Assembly (NCBI GenBank): GCA_963678675.1
Contig: OY783197.1
Coordinates: forward strand, 9,985,647-10,049,646
Origin: Xiphydria camelus
Lineage: Eukaryota > Arthropoda > Insecta > Hymenoptera > Xiphydriidae
DNA length: 64,000 nucleotides
Direction of reading: 5' to 3'
Every line of letters starts with the position of its first letter. Positions within the stretch are counted from its first letter, which is position 1. The notes under the pieces were generated by a model. That model did no database searches. It was given only the letters and a program-made list of their open reading frames with translations, and had not been told where the DNA came from. Of the stretch, positions 54,524 through 64,000 are shown one piece after another. Position numbers and translations under genes: made by a program.

Positions 54524-57500
54524 TTACGTACTGTTTTTCCGCAAACACTCCTTGGCCTTCTTCAGGCGATCTTTGCCTTCGGCGCGCACGCTATACATCT
54601 TGCTGCGAAGCAGCACGAACTCCATCATCACTTCGCCGTTACATTCGTCCTTCATGAAACCGACGATTTTCTTATTGACGCGAGGAATTTTGAAGACTTT
54701 CCGAACGGGGTAATCGAACGCCTCGAAGCATCCGATGTTTCGCTTCATCACCTCGTGAATATCCTCCTGAGACTGTCCGTGTCGGTATACAGTAACTTGG
54801 AGTTTTCCCGAAAGTTTTGACCATAAAGTCACAGTGGGAGGCGTACACACATGTTTTGGAGATGTTCTGTACACAGAACCCCACATAAATTGGTTTATCG
54901 AGGAAAACTTTAATCTTGCCGGGCTGCACGGCCACGAGATTTTCCGCCAAAATGGCACGGTGGTGGAAGTAGGGTTTGGCGATGAGCGCCTCAGCGCTAT
55001 ACCTTCTTTTCCACTGCGTTATCAGTTTGATGTTGGTACGCTTACGCACGTTCTCTATGGTTTTGCCGAAGACCGCGTCGTTCATGATTTTAAACAGGTT
55101 CTTCTCGAACTCATTGGCGGCTCGTTTCTTCATGCTGTTGTTGAAGTCGATGTAGCTCTTGAGCCACGGTGATTGGTCAAATTTCAAAACTCTGTGGATC
55201 TTGATGAGTTTGAGACCGTAAGTCAGAGCTTGTCTCAGGTTGCGCTAGTAAATGATGTATCGCGACTTAGGATGCAGCGTCGTCAGGAGCTTGGATTCCC
55301 TCGATCCCGGCGGTTTCATCTGCTTCGGACACAGTGGCAAGTCACGATGAGCGTCGTGGATAGCTTACGGGTAGTCCAAATCCACTTCGAGTATGTAGTC
55401 GATGGGCGGGTCGTCGAGAACGTTCCAGTCATCGAGAATCTCCACCCACTCGAAACCACCGTACGGAACATGTTGCGTCATCGCCCAGCCGTAAAAGTTG
55501 TTCCTGTCATAGTAAATGAGATACTTTCTCTCCTCGTCCGGATTGTAATCATTCATGTACTCGTTATTGGCTCGAGCGTAGTGGTTGCTGCATTGGCTGA
55601 TCCCGCCTCTGATGCCTCGTTCGACGAGCAGCAGCATGTCGATGTCGGTGATCAGTTCCAGCTCGTTCCCGGTATACTTCAGCATAATATCTTAAGTGAG
55701 ACCGGGAGTTGTATAGTAATGTGCGGGATTCAAGCCGTACGCTTCACGGCAGTTGTCACGGAAGTTCAGAAAAACGTCGGCCAGGAGTAGCACATCGGTT
55801 TTCAGGTAGAGGTCCGAGTACTCGTCCGGGGTCCCGATATCGAACTTCCTCCAGACCCGCTCAGTATGCTCGTAGTCCCCGTCGGTGATGTCGCTGCCAC
55901 TGAGATGACTGTAGAATTGCTCCTTGGTCAACAATTCCGACGTGTCGAGCTTGTCCCCAGTGTCGAGGAACTCGTAGGGAAAGACTTTCTTCCTCGAGGG
56001 CAGCTCGAACGTCGTCGAGTTGCGAGACCTAGCAGCGGAGAATCTTGAGATCGGTGAGGTACGATGCCAATTTCTCGAGCGACGATGCCATGAAGGAGAA
56101 AGAGTTGACGAATCGGAACAATTAGTCGCTCTACTTCAGGTGTTTCGTGAACGAAATGTATTGCTCCATATTCAGCGGCAGGAGGTTGATTTCGTTGACA
56201 ATAAAATAAATATCGTAGCCGTAAATAAGTATTGTAGCACCCCGATATCTTCCGGTGAGGTGGCCCTGATCCTGAACTTTCACACCGCCTATCAGTGGTT
56301 TCTTGCAAATATGGCAGACCTCGGTATCACGATGAGCCCTCTCTTGTTTCTCCGTAAGCACATCCATGGGCATGAGATGTTGGAAGACCAGTTTAATCTG
56401 CTCGGCCAACCGCAGTTGTTGCGCGAACCATTCGGCGGGTTTCGGTCCCCGATAGCTGTCGTAGCGGGACAGCGCATCATCGTAACCACACTGCACATAG
56501 TATTCCACGTTGAAAGGCTCGTACACTTAGCACTTTCGTTTTGCCCGTCTGTTGCTGCTGCTGAACGACACTCTTCAAGAGGCACTCGAAGTTGGTGTAC
56601 ACGATAAATGGCACCTTTTCCTTATTATAGAAATTCTTAAATTTCAACTTGTTACGGCCCACGGTGGGCAGCTTGACCTAGCATTTATTAATCTGCTTGT
56701 AAGCCGTTTCATGAGCGTCCAATTTTTCGCTGCTCATGAAATAATGGAGGCAGCGATCGCAGTTGTATTTTTTCTCTTTGTGCTTTGAAAGTTGCATGCT
56801 GACAAGCCGTGATAAATCTTTGATCTAGACGTAGTGATAGATGAACGGTGTTTCATCGACTTTACCGTCCTGCTCATCTGCTTCCTCATCTACGTAGTAG
56901 TTTTGGATTATGAGTAGATTGACGTGTCTATCCTTTTTGAGCGAGGTGATATAAAATGGTGCAACCGTCAGCTTCTCCCTTTGCTTCTGCAGAATGTAGA
57001 TATTTATGGAGATGTCGTTCTGCTTTCCGAATTTGGCTACATCTTTCGGCGCCACCAGAAATTCAATTGCATCGAAATGCAGTTCATCTCTATATAGTTC
57101 ATACTTCGGAATACGAGTTGGATTATTTCCCCAATTGACCGGATAGAGTACCGAAAAGAGTGCCTACTTGAAACACTGATCGTCGATATTTCGCACGTTG
57201 ATGCAGACTTTCTTCTTCGCGATGCATTCGAGAAGCTCTACGTAGGACCTACCCCTCATCGGGTTGTACCTGTTAATGTTAACGGTCAGATTAACGATTA
57301 ATCACAGCGTTCGACCGCAGTCCCACTCCTGGAATTCCTATATTTGCACGAGAATAGGGTCTCGCACTTTTTCGCAGAACCACACATTCAGATCAGTAGT
57401 CTGGATAATCGGTGCATTTTTTATGTTGAACGCCTTCAGTTCGATGATCTTCTTGTCGTTCTTGATAATTTTAAATTCACCCTCCAGCACGACGTTCATC

Positions 57501-57700
57501 TTCAGGACGTTCTCCCTCTTCAACGCATTCTTGATGCGCAGTGCGAAGAGGGCCTGCGCATCCTTCGAGAAATCCACGGCGTCGAAGTGCCGCAACTGAA
57601 CGATGACTCTCGTCCGGATGCGTCCGTCGAACGCCGATTGCAGATCTTCCCAGGCGACGCGATCGCTGCGTCTCTCGCGCTGGCCCAAACGTCCTCCTTT
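54524..57700 (-). pseudogene. Maverick protein-primed DNA polymerase B, decayed
   Basis: The minus strand carries a family-B DNA polymerase of the Maverick type in pieces. N-terminal segment at 57.7-57.3 kb (WEDLQSAF, then LNVWFCEKV). A zinc-finger-like RCLHYF at 56.75 kb. Exonuclease motif I at about 56.59 kb reading VYTNFECLL, with Asn where the catalytic Asp is expected. An HNH-like CHICKKPL at 56.3 kb. Exonuclease III YLKTDVLLLADVF at 55.83 kb. Palm motif A YYDRNNFYGWAM at 55.5 kb. Palm motif C YTDTDSL at 54775-54783, in a shifted frame. Several stops and frameshifts separate these. It ends at the palindrome edge near 54517. It would have copied the element's DNA; now inactive. Confidence 0.9.
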
Positions 57701-57960
57701 CGCGAGCAAGTACTTGAGTTTCCGATTGTAACTCTTCACTTGTCGGATTGCGGCCAGGTATCGTTGTGTTGCCGATACCGTCACTCCCTTTTTACGTATC
57801 AGGTGGCCGAGGATGCGCAAATTGTCGGATCCATGCTTCAATCATTCTGTGAACTCGCGAGGATTCGCATTACAACGGGCGATGAGCTCGAAGACTTGCC
57901 TCTGGATATTCACGATGTTCTTGCACTGATCGGCCGATATGTTGTCTTGCCTGCTAAGGT
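57701..57960 (-). pseudogene. Maverick small basic protein, broken
   Basis: In frame upstream of the polymerase remnant: helical IVNIQRQVFELIARCNANPR, an in-frame TGA (57844-57842), then LGHLIRKKGVTVSATQRYLA, a basic helix and LKYLLAKGG. A short basic protein ending in a (K/R)xLLxxGG pattern is a regular Maverick gene, perhaps a DNA-binding or core protein. That role is inference. The 5' part is lost in the adjacent foldback. Confidence 0.5.
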
Positions 57961-59034
57961 AAAACAGTACATGCGATATATATACTGTATGTATCATACA
58001 GAGTGAGCTAAATGTATGGAAACGGTGGAATAACTTTCGAGGGAGACATTTTGCAGAAAAATGTTTGAAACAAAACATTTAGGATTTTTCCCTGGCCATC
58101 CAATGGTGACCTTGAATTTGACCATGAACTCGACCTTGAAGGTCATTCCAAGGTCAAGGTCGCTTTTTTAAATGGGAACCCCTATTTTTTATGGCGGATT
58201 TGGAAGGAGCGGAAAATTTTACGTCCGAATATGACCATTGACCTTGACCTTGGATTCAAGGTAAAAGTCAACGATCAAATAGGAAAGTTTTAGGTTTTTT
58301 CCCTGGCCATCTAATGGTAACCATGAACCTGACCTTGACCTCGACCTTGAAGTTCATTCCAAGTTCAAGGTATCTTTTTTAAATGGCAACCTACATTTTT
58401 TATCCACCGATTTATCTGAAATTTGGTACGGGGTTTTTTTTGGGTTGCTGATTACGATTCTGAAGATAGATTTTGAAAATACTTCAATACAAGATGACGG
58501 ATCCAAGATAGTGGCAAAATTTTGGAATATCCACCGATTTATCCAAAATTTTGTGCTCATGTCACCTTGCCTTAAGTGGCCGGTTGCTAATACCATAAAA
58601 AATGTAGGTTGCCATTTAAAAAAGATACCTTGAACTTGGAATGAACTTCAAGATCGAGGTCAAGGTCAGATTCATGGTTACCATTAGATGGCCAGGGAAA
58701 AAACCTAAAACTTTCCTATTTGATCGTTGACCTTTACCTTGAATCTAAGGTCAAGGTTAAAGGTCATATTCGGACGTAAAATTTTCCGCTCCTTCCAAAT
58801 CCGCCATAAAAATAGGGGTTCCCATTTAAAAAAGCGACCTTGACCTTGGAATGACCTTCAAGGTCGAGTTCATGGTCAGATTCAAGGTCACCATTGGGTG
58901 GTCAGGGAAAAATCCTAAATGTTTTGTTTGAAACATTTTTCTTCAAAATGTCTCCCTCGAAAGTTATTCCACCGTTTCCATACATTTGGCTCACCCTGTA
59001 TACCCCCTGTATACTGTTTTACCTTAGCAGGCAA
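57946..59034. mobile_element. foldback rich in TGACCTTGA half-sites
   Basis: Arms of about 410 bp (57946-58360, 58622-59034) begin CTTGCCTGCTAAGGTAAAAC, followed by TACAG(A/G)GTGAGC and AATGTATGGAAACGGTGG. Each arm holds many GGTCAAGGTC / GACCTTGACC words. The centre has an AAGATGACGGATCCAAGAT module. A relative starts at 62900. Confidence 0.8.
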
Positions 59035-60103
59035 GCTGTTGCTTCACTATCGACTAGTGCGACTAACAGCGCGAACGCGATGATGTGCGGTATTTATGTG
59101 CAATACTTTGTGAATTGCGCGGACCTGTCTCGAGACGATTCCAGGAATTGTTTTGCGCATGCATCATGTCCCGAGAACTTGGTCTCGACCAATCACCGTC
59201 GCGAACGTGTTGGTGAAGGAAGACATAATTCCTGGAATTGGTGCAAGAGGATGCAACGGGAATCGAAGGTGACGTCATCACTCTTCCAGGAATCGTTTCG
59301 TGCATACGCAGGACCGACGGTAAGCTTGTTAGATCCTGTCTCGAGACGGTTCTACCTTTTGGTGATGTATTTAAACGTTCAATAGTCCATCCAGCTAAGG
59401 ACTCTGTGACCCTCCGGTAAATGAGAGTCACAGATTATAAACAGCATGCCATATCAATGTTTACACTGCCACCTCGAATCCCTCCCAATTCTGGTTACTC
59501 CCCACAATCTTTGCGTTCGACCACAGCGACGTTTTCCGCTGCACGCTGTGGTGCAGGGAGGGGCTTTCACCTAGGCATGAGGACTAGCTCCGCACGTTCG
59601 AGTTTTTCCAGCATCTTTATGGCACTCAGACTGTTGATGCCGGAACATTTGCCTAACCGACACTGGTTAGGTCGATCGACAAATCGTAGCTCTGTCTCCC
59701 GGTTGGGGATCACACTCCCCTGCCCCGGTTCGGCACTCATTATGGCGACCGGAAGTGACGAAGCCTGCGGGGGTGACGTCATCGGGCAAAATTCAAAATA
59801 GCCGCCGTTGTGTTTTACCACGCCGCTCCCGACGGACCATGATGTTTTGAGACTCTCCCGCGAGAAAGCGTTGCGCGTAAATTCAAATTGCCCGCCATTT
59901 TTATATGTAAATCCATGCAATTAAAAGATTTTAATTAATGAAAGATGGCCACTATAAAGCGAGCAACTCTGCGAATGTTTCCATGAAATCCGCCCGCCTA
60001 AATTCGTCCGAAATTTATTACGTTACAAGAAGAAATTAATGTTCCTTATAGATTTTTGAAGGCCGAATCCATTTCCGTAAGCAAAATTTAACTAGCACGT
60101 TGC
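59035..60103. other. unclassified GC-richer sequence
   Basis: Contains repeated AATTCCTGGAATTG / TTCCAGGAAT words and GTGACGTCATC at about 59272. The minus strand has an open frame at 59920-59567 with an NGG(Q/Y)FEF pattern repeated. I recognise no domain. It may be an old repeat or a lost promoter. Confidence 0.35.
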
Positions 60104-60710
60104 TAGAGAAATAAGCTTGATCTCTACTTAAAATGCAGTTTTTTTGCTATTACTGTTTTAAAATATGACGTTTTTCAGAGTAAAATAAAAACATGTCTTT
60201 CAAGTCAGCGACTCCAATGTTATATCTCTTCTCTCTATTCTATAAAATAGTTTTTCGGATCGACGACCGACCAACCCACCCGAAACCTCCTCCCCACCAA
60301 TCCCGTCCCCCCACCTCACGTCGGCCGCCAATGAGATGCAGTATGCTATCGATCGTCGATCGGTGCGTTGCAAGCCAGTCGAGTAGAGGCCCGTCTATCC
60401 GTTTGGCCGGCGTTTTGTCGAATTCGAGCGACGCGAGATAAGTCCGTTGACCGACCGGACCGCCGTCCTCTACAAACTTGGTGGAGTGCCGCGACAGCGG
60501 CGCGGGGGCGACAGCCCCTCGGGGATTGGCGAGTGAAGCGAGCAGGGGGCGGACGCCCCCTAGTAATCAATATAATATTATTTTTTAGAGAAATAAGCTT
60601 GATATTTACTTAAAATGCAGTTTTTATTCTATTACTGTTTTGGAATATGACGTTTTTCAGAGTAAAATAAAAATATATGTATATTTCAAATCAGCGACCC
60701 CAGTTTTATA
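60104..60710. repeat. tandem pair of a 120-bp unit
   Basis: Copies at about 60104-60224 (plus 60564-60587) and 60588-60710 share GAGAAATAAGCTTGAT, ACTTAAAATGCAGTTTTT and ATGACGTTTTTCAGAGTAAA. A Helitron-type element separates the end of the first copy from its last bases. Confidence 0.75.
60225..60563. mobile_element. non-autonomous Helitron, 339 bp
   Basis: Begins TCTCTTCTCTCTATTC after an A and ends in a GGGGGCGGACGCCCCC hairpin with CTAG before a T: 5' TC, 3' hairpin plus CTAG, A/T target, no duplication, as for Helitrons. The neighbouring tandem copy at about 60700-60712 shows the uncut TTATATAATCAAT site. No Rep/helicase gene. Confidence 0.8.
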
Positions 60711-61381
60711 TAATCAATCTAGTTTTATTCTCCTGATGAGATGAAAGGTCTAATTTTGTGGGCCAGTGTAAATAGAGTATGTGAAAAGCGGCCGTATGAA
60801 ATTAAATGTTGAAAACTATATAGGTGATTAATTTGTAAATATAGACGAGCTTTGAGTGTATGTAGGTCGGTAATTTCTTTCCAGCATGAAAAATATAATA
60901 TAAAGCTATTAGTTGGAAAATCGAAAACCCGAACGTTCATCATCTATTTGTAATGTTTTTATATAAGAATCGACTGATCGTTTCAAATTCCAAAAATTGA
61001 ATGCTACGTATTCAGATGTTTTTTTTCTTTTTATATGTCTAGCTAAACGATTGGACTTTCGGCTTCGACGGTCTGGAATTTTTTTTGGAACATGTAGAAC
61101 AAAGGAACAATGAAAAAAGTTCGATTTTCAAAAAGTGGGGGGCTTGCTTCTAATCTCGTTTTTCATTTTTCTGATCTAACTGTTGGTTTTTTCGAAGTGC
61201 TGTTTTTAAACATTGCGGTAAAAAAGTGAGAATAATCTGGAACAATCGAGAAACTTTAAAATTTCAAAAAGTGGGGGGCTAACTTCATACAGGTAAATAT
61301 TTTACGTAATACTGTAGAGTAATACGTAATACCCTACTCTCTTCCCTATATAAATATAATCACTAACATTTTATAACTTAC
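60711..61381. other. intron sequence next to the RhoGAP exon
   Basis: AT-rich. Two copies of AAAAAGTGGGGGGCT(T/A) followed by GCTTC/ACTTC occur at 61130 and 61265; a similar GTCGGTGCTAACTTCA occurs at 28225. No coding frame recognised. Ends at the donor GTAAGTT (minus strand, GT at 61381-61380). Confidence 0.4.
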
Positions 61382-61572
61382 AGTCGCCAAATTAGTGGCG
61401 TCCATTTTATTCCCCGAGATCCATTCGCCAGTTTCGCTTTTGGTGTCCTCGCTATGGGCCACGATTTCGTTGAGGAAGTTCAGAAGTGCCCAGAGAGTCT
61501 CGCGATTTGGCGTCGGCAAGAGCTGGATCAGATGTTGAAGTGCTTCTTGCTGCAACTTCCTGTTCCTGATCT
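61382..61572 (-). CDS. ARHGAP6-like: RhoGAP gene, middle exon
   Basis: 191 bp after a TTTTCTTTTCAG acceptor, ending GCGACT before GTAAGT. It encodes IRNRKLQQEALQHLIQLLP, then LWALLNFLNEIVAHS and WISGNKMDATNLAT. The GNKM...NLAT stretch is the conserved late helix region of RhoGAP domains; its asparagines help position the GTPase. It enters with two bases that complete a Lys codon begun in exon 61811-61661, and leaves at phase 0 into exon 5155-4926, 56.2 kb away. An SETGE insert before WISGNKM is slightly long for the family. Confidence 0.9.
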
Positions 61573-61660
61573 CTGAAAAGAAAATTTGAAATTTCCTTAT
61601 ACGATTACTGTGGACAAGACAACGTTGGATGGGAGAAAAGAAGACTGCATCGGTACTCAC

Positions 61661-61811
61661 TTTGAGTATGTACGAAAGCCTGATACAAGTCTCTGCATAG
61701 CAGTGGATCGGGTAAGTCCCGGAAATATTCCTTGAGGAGGGCGGCAACGTCGTGTGGACATTGTTCTGGTCCGATTTTAGTTTCCCGGCCGCAATCAAAG
61801 TCTTCTCTGAG
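61661..61811 (-). CDS. ARHGAP6-like: RhoGAP gene, upstream exon
   Basis: 151 bp: 50 codons plus one base, from an AATTGCAG acceptor to an AAA-GTGAGT donor. It encodes LREDFDCGRETKI, then CPHDVAALLKEYFRDLPDPL and YQAFVHTQ. HDVAALLKExxRDxPDPLL is the hallmark of RhoGAP domains of the ARHGAP6/36 group. The catalytic arginine finger lies further N-terminal and must be in an exon beyond this window. An 88-bp intron separates it from exon 61572-61382. Phases match on both sides where testable. The frame is intact, so the gene appears functional despite the huge next intron. Confidence 0.9.
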
Positions 61812-61920
61812 CTGCAATTGATGAGACTTTGTAGAAGGCTTCACGATTGGTAGTTACGCAAGAAATTACTATTATAGCAGTTTCTGATAAACTTATAACT
61901 CATTTATTGTCGGCTCTTTG
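61812..61920. other. intron between exon and mariner-type element
   Basis: Short AT-rich intron stretch carrying the acceptor for exon 61811-61661. No repeat seen. Confidence 0.5.
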
Positions 61921-61922
61921 TA

Positions 61923-62738
61923 CAGGGTGGTCCAAAGAATCGTTAATAGTTGGTTGCGTTGTACAAAATTTTGTAGGAGGGGTAGAAAGGTGGGGTCTGT
62001 CCTAAACGACAGTTCAACGTAGGGAAATTTAGTCACCATGCAGCGCTATACGGGAAAGGAGCGTGCGTTTTGTGTGCGCGAGTATTATCGCAACAACGAT
62101 TCCGCCACTATTGCGCGCCGTAAATTTCGACAACATTTCAATTTGCACGATATTCAACAATGCCCAAGCCTTCAGTTGATTAAGCAATGGGTTCGTAAGT
62201 TGAGGAAACTGGTTTAACGTTAAATAAACGCGTCCTCGGCCGTCGAAGGTCAGTGAGATTTGATGAAAACATTGAGAGAATCAGAGCGTCCGTGCACGAA
62301 CAAGCCAACTTATCGACCCGAAAGCGCGCAGCTGCTTTAAATGTGAAGAGATCGTCGGTGCTTCGCATCCTTCACAAAGATTTACGCATGCACCCGTACA
62401 AAATTCAGTTAGTGTAAGAATTGAAGCCGACGGTCCCCGCTGACAGATTGCTATTGGCTAACGAAATGCTGAAACGATATCCAGAAGTCGACAACATCTT
62501 ATTCGCCGACGAAGTTTATTTCCATCTTAATGGCCATATCAATCGCAATCGTCCAACCATTCTGGAAGATCTAAAGAACAATATTCAGCACGAAATCGAA
62601 GCTATAACTGCAGATACTTGCCGCCGCGTTATGGTCAATTTGAGAGGTCGGCTTCAGGAGTGCCAGGACAGAAATGGGGCACATTTCGACAACGTAATCT
62701 TCAGAACATACATTTCCACGAATTTTTGTAAATTGTAA
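61923..62738 (+). mobile_element. mariner-type element, left end plus decayed gene
   Basis: The left end CAGGGTGGTCCAAAGAATCG follows TA (61921-61922). No matching right end is seen after the gene stops at 62738, so the right TIR is lost or unrecognisable. Confidence 0.65.
62038..62738 (+). pseudogene. mariner-type transposase with internal deletion
   Basis: ATG at 62038, then MQRYTGKERAFCVREYYRNN, SATIARRKFRQHF and LIKQWVRKL: the DUF4817-type helix-turn-helix. A stop and frameshift follow (62217-62225), then NIERIRASVHEQANLSTRKR and VLRILHKDLRMHPYKIQ. Another stop precedes VDNILFADEVYFHLNGH, where the aspartate of FADEVYF is the second catalytic position. The frame then jumps to RPTILEDLKNNIQHEIEAIT and HFDNVIFRTY, skipping the segment with the third catalytic aspartate. 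Two stops, one frameshift and a core deletion make it inactive. Confidence 0.85.
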
Positions 62739-62899
62739 GATAAAGTTAGTAAAATTGATCAGCTTGTTTTTGATGTGTAAACATCTATGCTATGGCTCTG
62801 CGGTACGACCTTCCTGGGAAATTGAGCGTCAGACGTAAGTCATGTAGATGTGACTGCGTCAGTGTGTGTGTGGCGCTACTGCGCATACTATTCGCGCAA
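62739..62899. other. unclassified spacer
   Basis: Sequence between the transposase stop and the next foldback arm. TGTGTGTGTGGCGC and GCGCATACTATTCGCGC are the only notable words. Confidence 0.4.
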
Positions 62900-64000
62900 G
62901 CTGGATTATCTCAACGGGAAAACATTTTAGAGAAAAATGTTTAATACAAAACTTTAAGGGTTTTCCCTTGGCTACCCAGTGGTCGTATTGGATTTGACCT
63001 TGACCGTGACCTTTAAGGTAATATCAAATGCCTTCCTAAACCGTTCATCCGATTGCGATGAAACTTTGGGGAATAGTTGGACGTATGCCTGCGAAGGTTT
63101 CTGAGTTAGTAAATCTTATACATGGTGTACAAAAAGTACCGGTACGGATGATTATTATGCCTTCCTAAACCGTTCATCCTATTGCGATGAAACTTTGCGG
63201 AATGGTTGGACGCATGCCCGCGAAGGTTTCTGAGTTAGTAAATCTTAAACAGGGTGTTCAAAAAGTACCGGTACGGATGATTATTATGCCTTCCTAAACC
63301 GTTCATCCGATTGCGATGAAAATTTGGGGAACAGTTGGACGCATACCCGCGAAGGTTTGAGTTAGTAAATCTTATACAGGGTGTTCAAAAAGTACCAGTA
63401 CGGATGATTATTATGCCTTCCTAAACCGTTCATCCTATTGCGATGAAACTTTGGGGAATGGTTGGACGCATGCCCGCGAAGGTTTCTGAGTTAGTAAATC
63501 TTATAAAAGGTGTTCAAAAAGTACCGGTACTGATGATTATTATGCCTTCCTAAACCGTTCATCCGATTGCGATGAAAAGTTGGGAAATGATTGGACGCAT
63601 GCCTGCGAAGGTTTCTGAGTTAGTAAATCTTATTCAGGGTGTTCAAAAAGTACCGGTACGGATGATTATTATGCCTTCCTAAACCGTTCATCCGATTGCG
63701 ATGAAAATTTGGGGAACAGTTGGACGCATATCCGCGAAGGTTTCTTAGTTAGTAAATTTTATACAGGGTGTTCAAAAAGTCGAACTATACTTGACCTAAA
63801 TTTGACCTCCGCTGACAATAAAGGTAACATGAAAAAAATGGTCAAGGACACATTTGAACGTGAAAAATAATTAATTTGACCTTGATATAACCTTGAAGGT
63901 CATGGTCAAGGTCAAATCCAATATGACCATTGCGTAGCCCGGGAAAAATACTAAAAGTTTTGTATTAAAAATGTATTTAAACAATGGTGGACGGACAAAA
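62900..64000. mobile_element. half-site-rich foldback, right edge cut by the window
   Basis: Arms at about 62910-63029 and 63860-64000 are inverted (TTTTAGAGAAAAATGTTTAA, GGATTTGACCTTGACC and complements). Same family as 57946-59034. The centre is a minisatellite. The right end lies beyond 64000. Confidence 0.65.
63030..63780. repeat. 129-bp minisatellite, 5.8 copies
   Basis: Units start at 63030, 63159, 63288, 63415, 63544 and 63673 (spacing 129, 129, 127, 129, 129). Each contains GCCTTCCTAAACCGTTCATC, TTGGACGCATGCCCGCGAAG and TACAGGGTGTTCAAAAAGTA, the last resembling a mariner-type transposon end. Confidence 0.9.

Noticed and set aside
59060..59130. MCGIYVQYFVN peptide resembling the catalytic-Cys segment of Ulp1-type proteases
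   Set aside because: Only about 20 residues fit, with no His or Asp motif upstream, and the frame is shared with foldback sequence; too little to call.
60346..60613. Open frames of about 75-80 codons at 60.4 kb
   Set aside because: They lie inside the Helitron's GC-rich interior, overlap on both strands and show no domain.
63030..63780. CRISPR-like regular array
   Set aside because: Repeats are 129 bp with no unique spacers and the genome is eukaryotic; it is a minisatellite.

Overview
This is eukaryotic, almost certainly insect, genomic DNA (Hymenoptera is my guess from the mix of Mavericks, TACAGGGTG-ended mariner relatives, DUF4806 genes and TTAA MITEs; the species is not determined). 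It is AT-rich, with no bacterial-type operons and no rRNA genes or convincing intact tRNA genes.

Host gene. Three exons of one RhoGAP-domain gene (ARHGAP6-like) lie on the minus strand: 61811-61661, 61572-61382 and 5155-4926. Splice signals and reading phases join all three into one continuous RhoGAP segment. Nearly the whole window is therefore intron: a 56.2 kb intron (5156-61381), an 88-bp intron (61573-61660), and parts of the flanking introns at both edges. The exon with the catalytic arginine is outside the window.

Downstream intron (1-4925): a 4.2 kb piggyBac-like element (419-4646) contains a short satellite and three TA-flanked elements. Giant intron, 5.2-16.8 kb: TTAA MITEs; a 1.65 kb Transib element with CACAGTG ends and a decayed RAG1-like transposase tail; foldbacks; a tRNA-like palindrome; a degenerate satellite.

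16.8-26.4 kb is a nest of insertions. A mariner relative is split by a 9 kb PIF/Harbinger element. Inside that lie a small Harbinger MITE and a 1.4 kb foldback. The right arm of the foldback is broken by three further transposons: a 3.8 kb element carrying a six-exon DUF4806 gene beside a transposase-like gene, a 1.6 kb THAP/YqaJ-type element, and a mariner MITE.

28.5-54.5 kb is a mosaic of foldbacks and dispersed repeats. It contains a palindrome with 4.6 kb arms (38316-42915 and 43786-54517). A 6.14 kb internally deleted Maverick/Polinton (45567-51705) sits in one arm only. It has 767-bp terminal inverted repeats, a 6-bp target duplication, an integrase, a collagen-motif coiled-coil protein, a DUF8207-like protein and a packaging ATPase whose C-terminus has become a piggyBac-type Cys-rich domain. 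The other arm and a paralogue at 34 kb preserve the empty site. Separate Maverick debris lies at 28.6 kb (ATPase) and 54.5-57.9 kb (protein-primed DNA polymerase plus a small basic protein).

Right end: foldbacks packed with TCAAGGTCA half-sites, a short Helitron with its empty site in a neighbouring repeat, the two upstream RhoGAP exons, a mariner-type pseudogene and a 129-bp minisatellite.

The genes do not form a pathway. The window records layered transposition inside one host intron, and many insertion events can be read exactly because repeats preserve the uninterrupted target.
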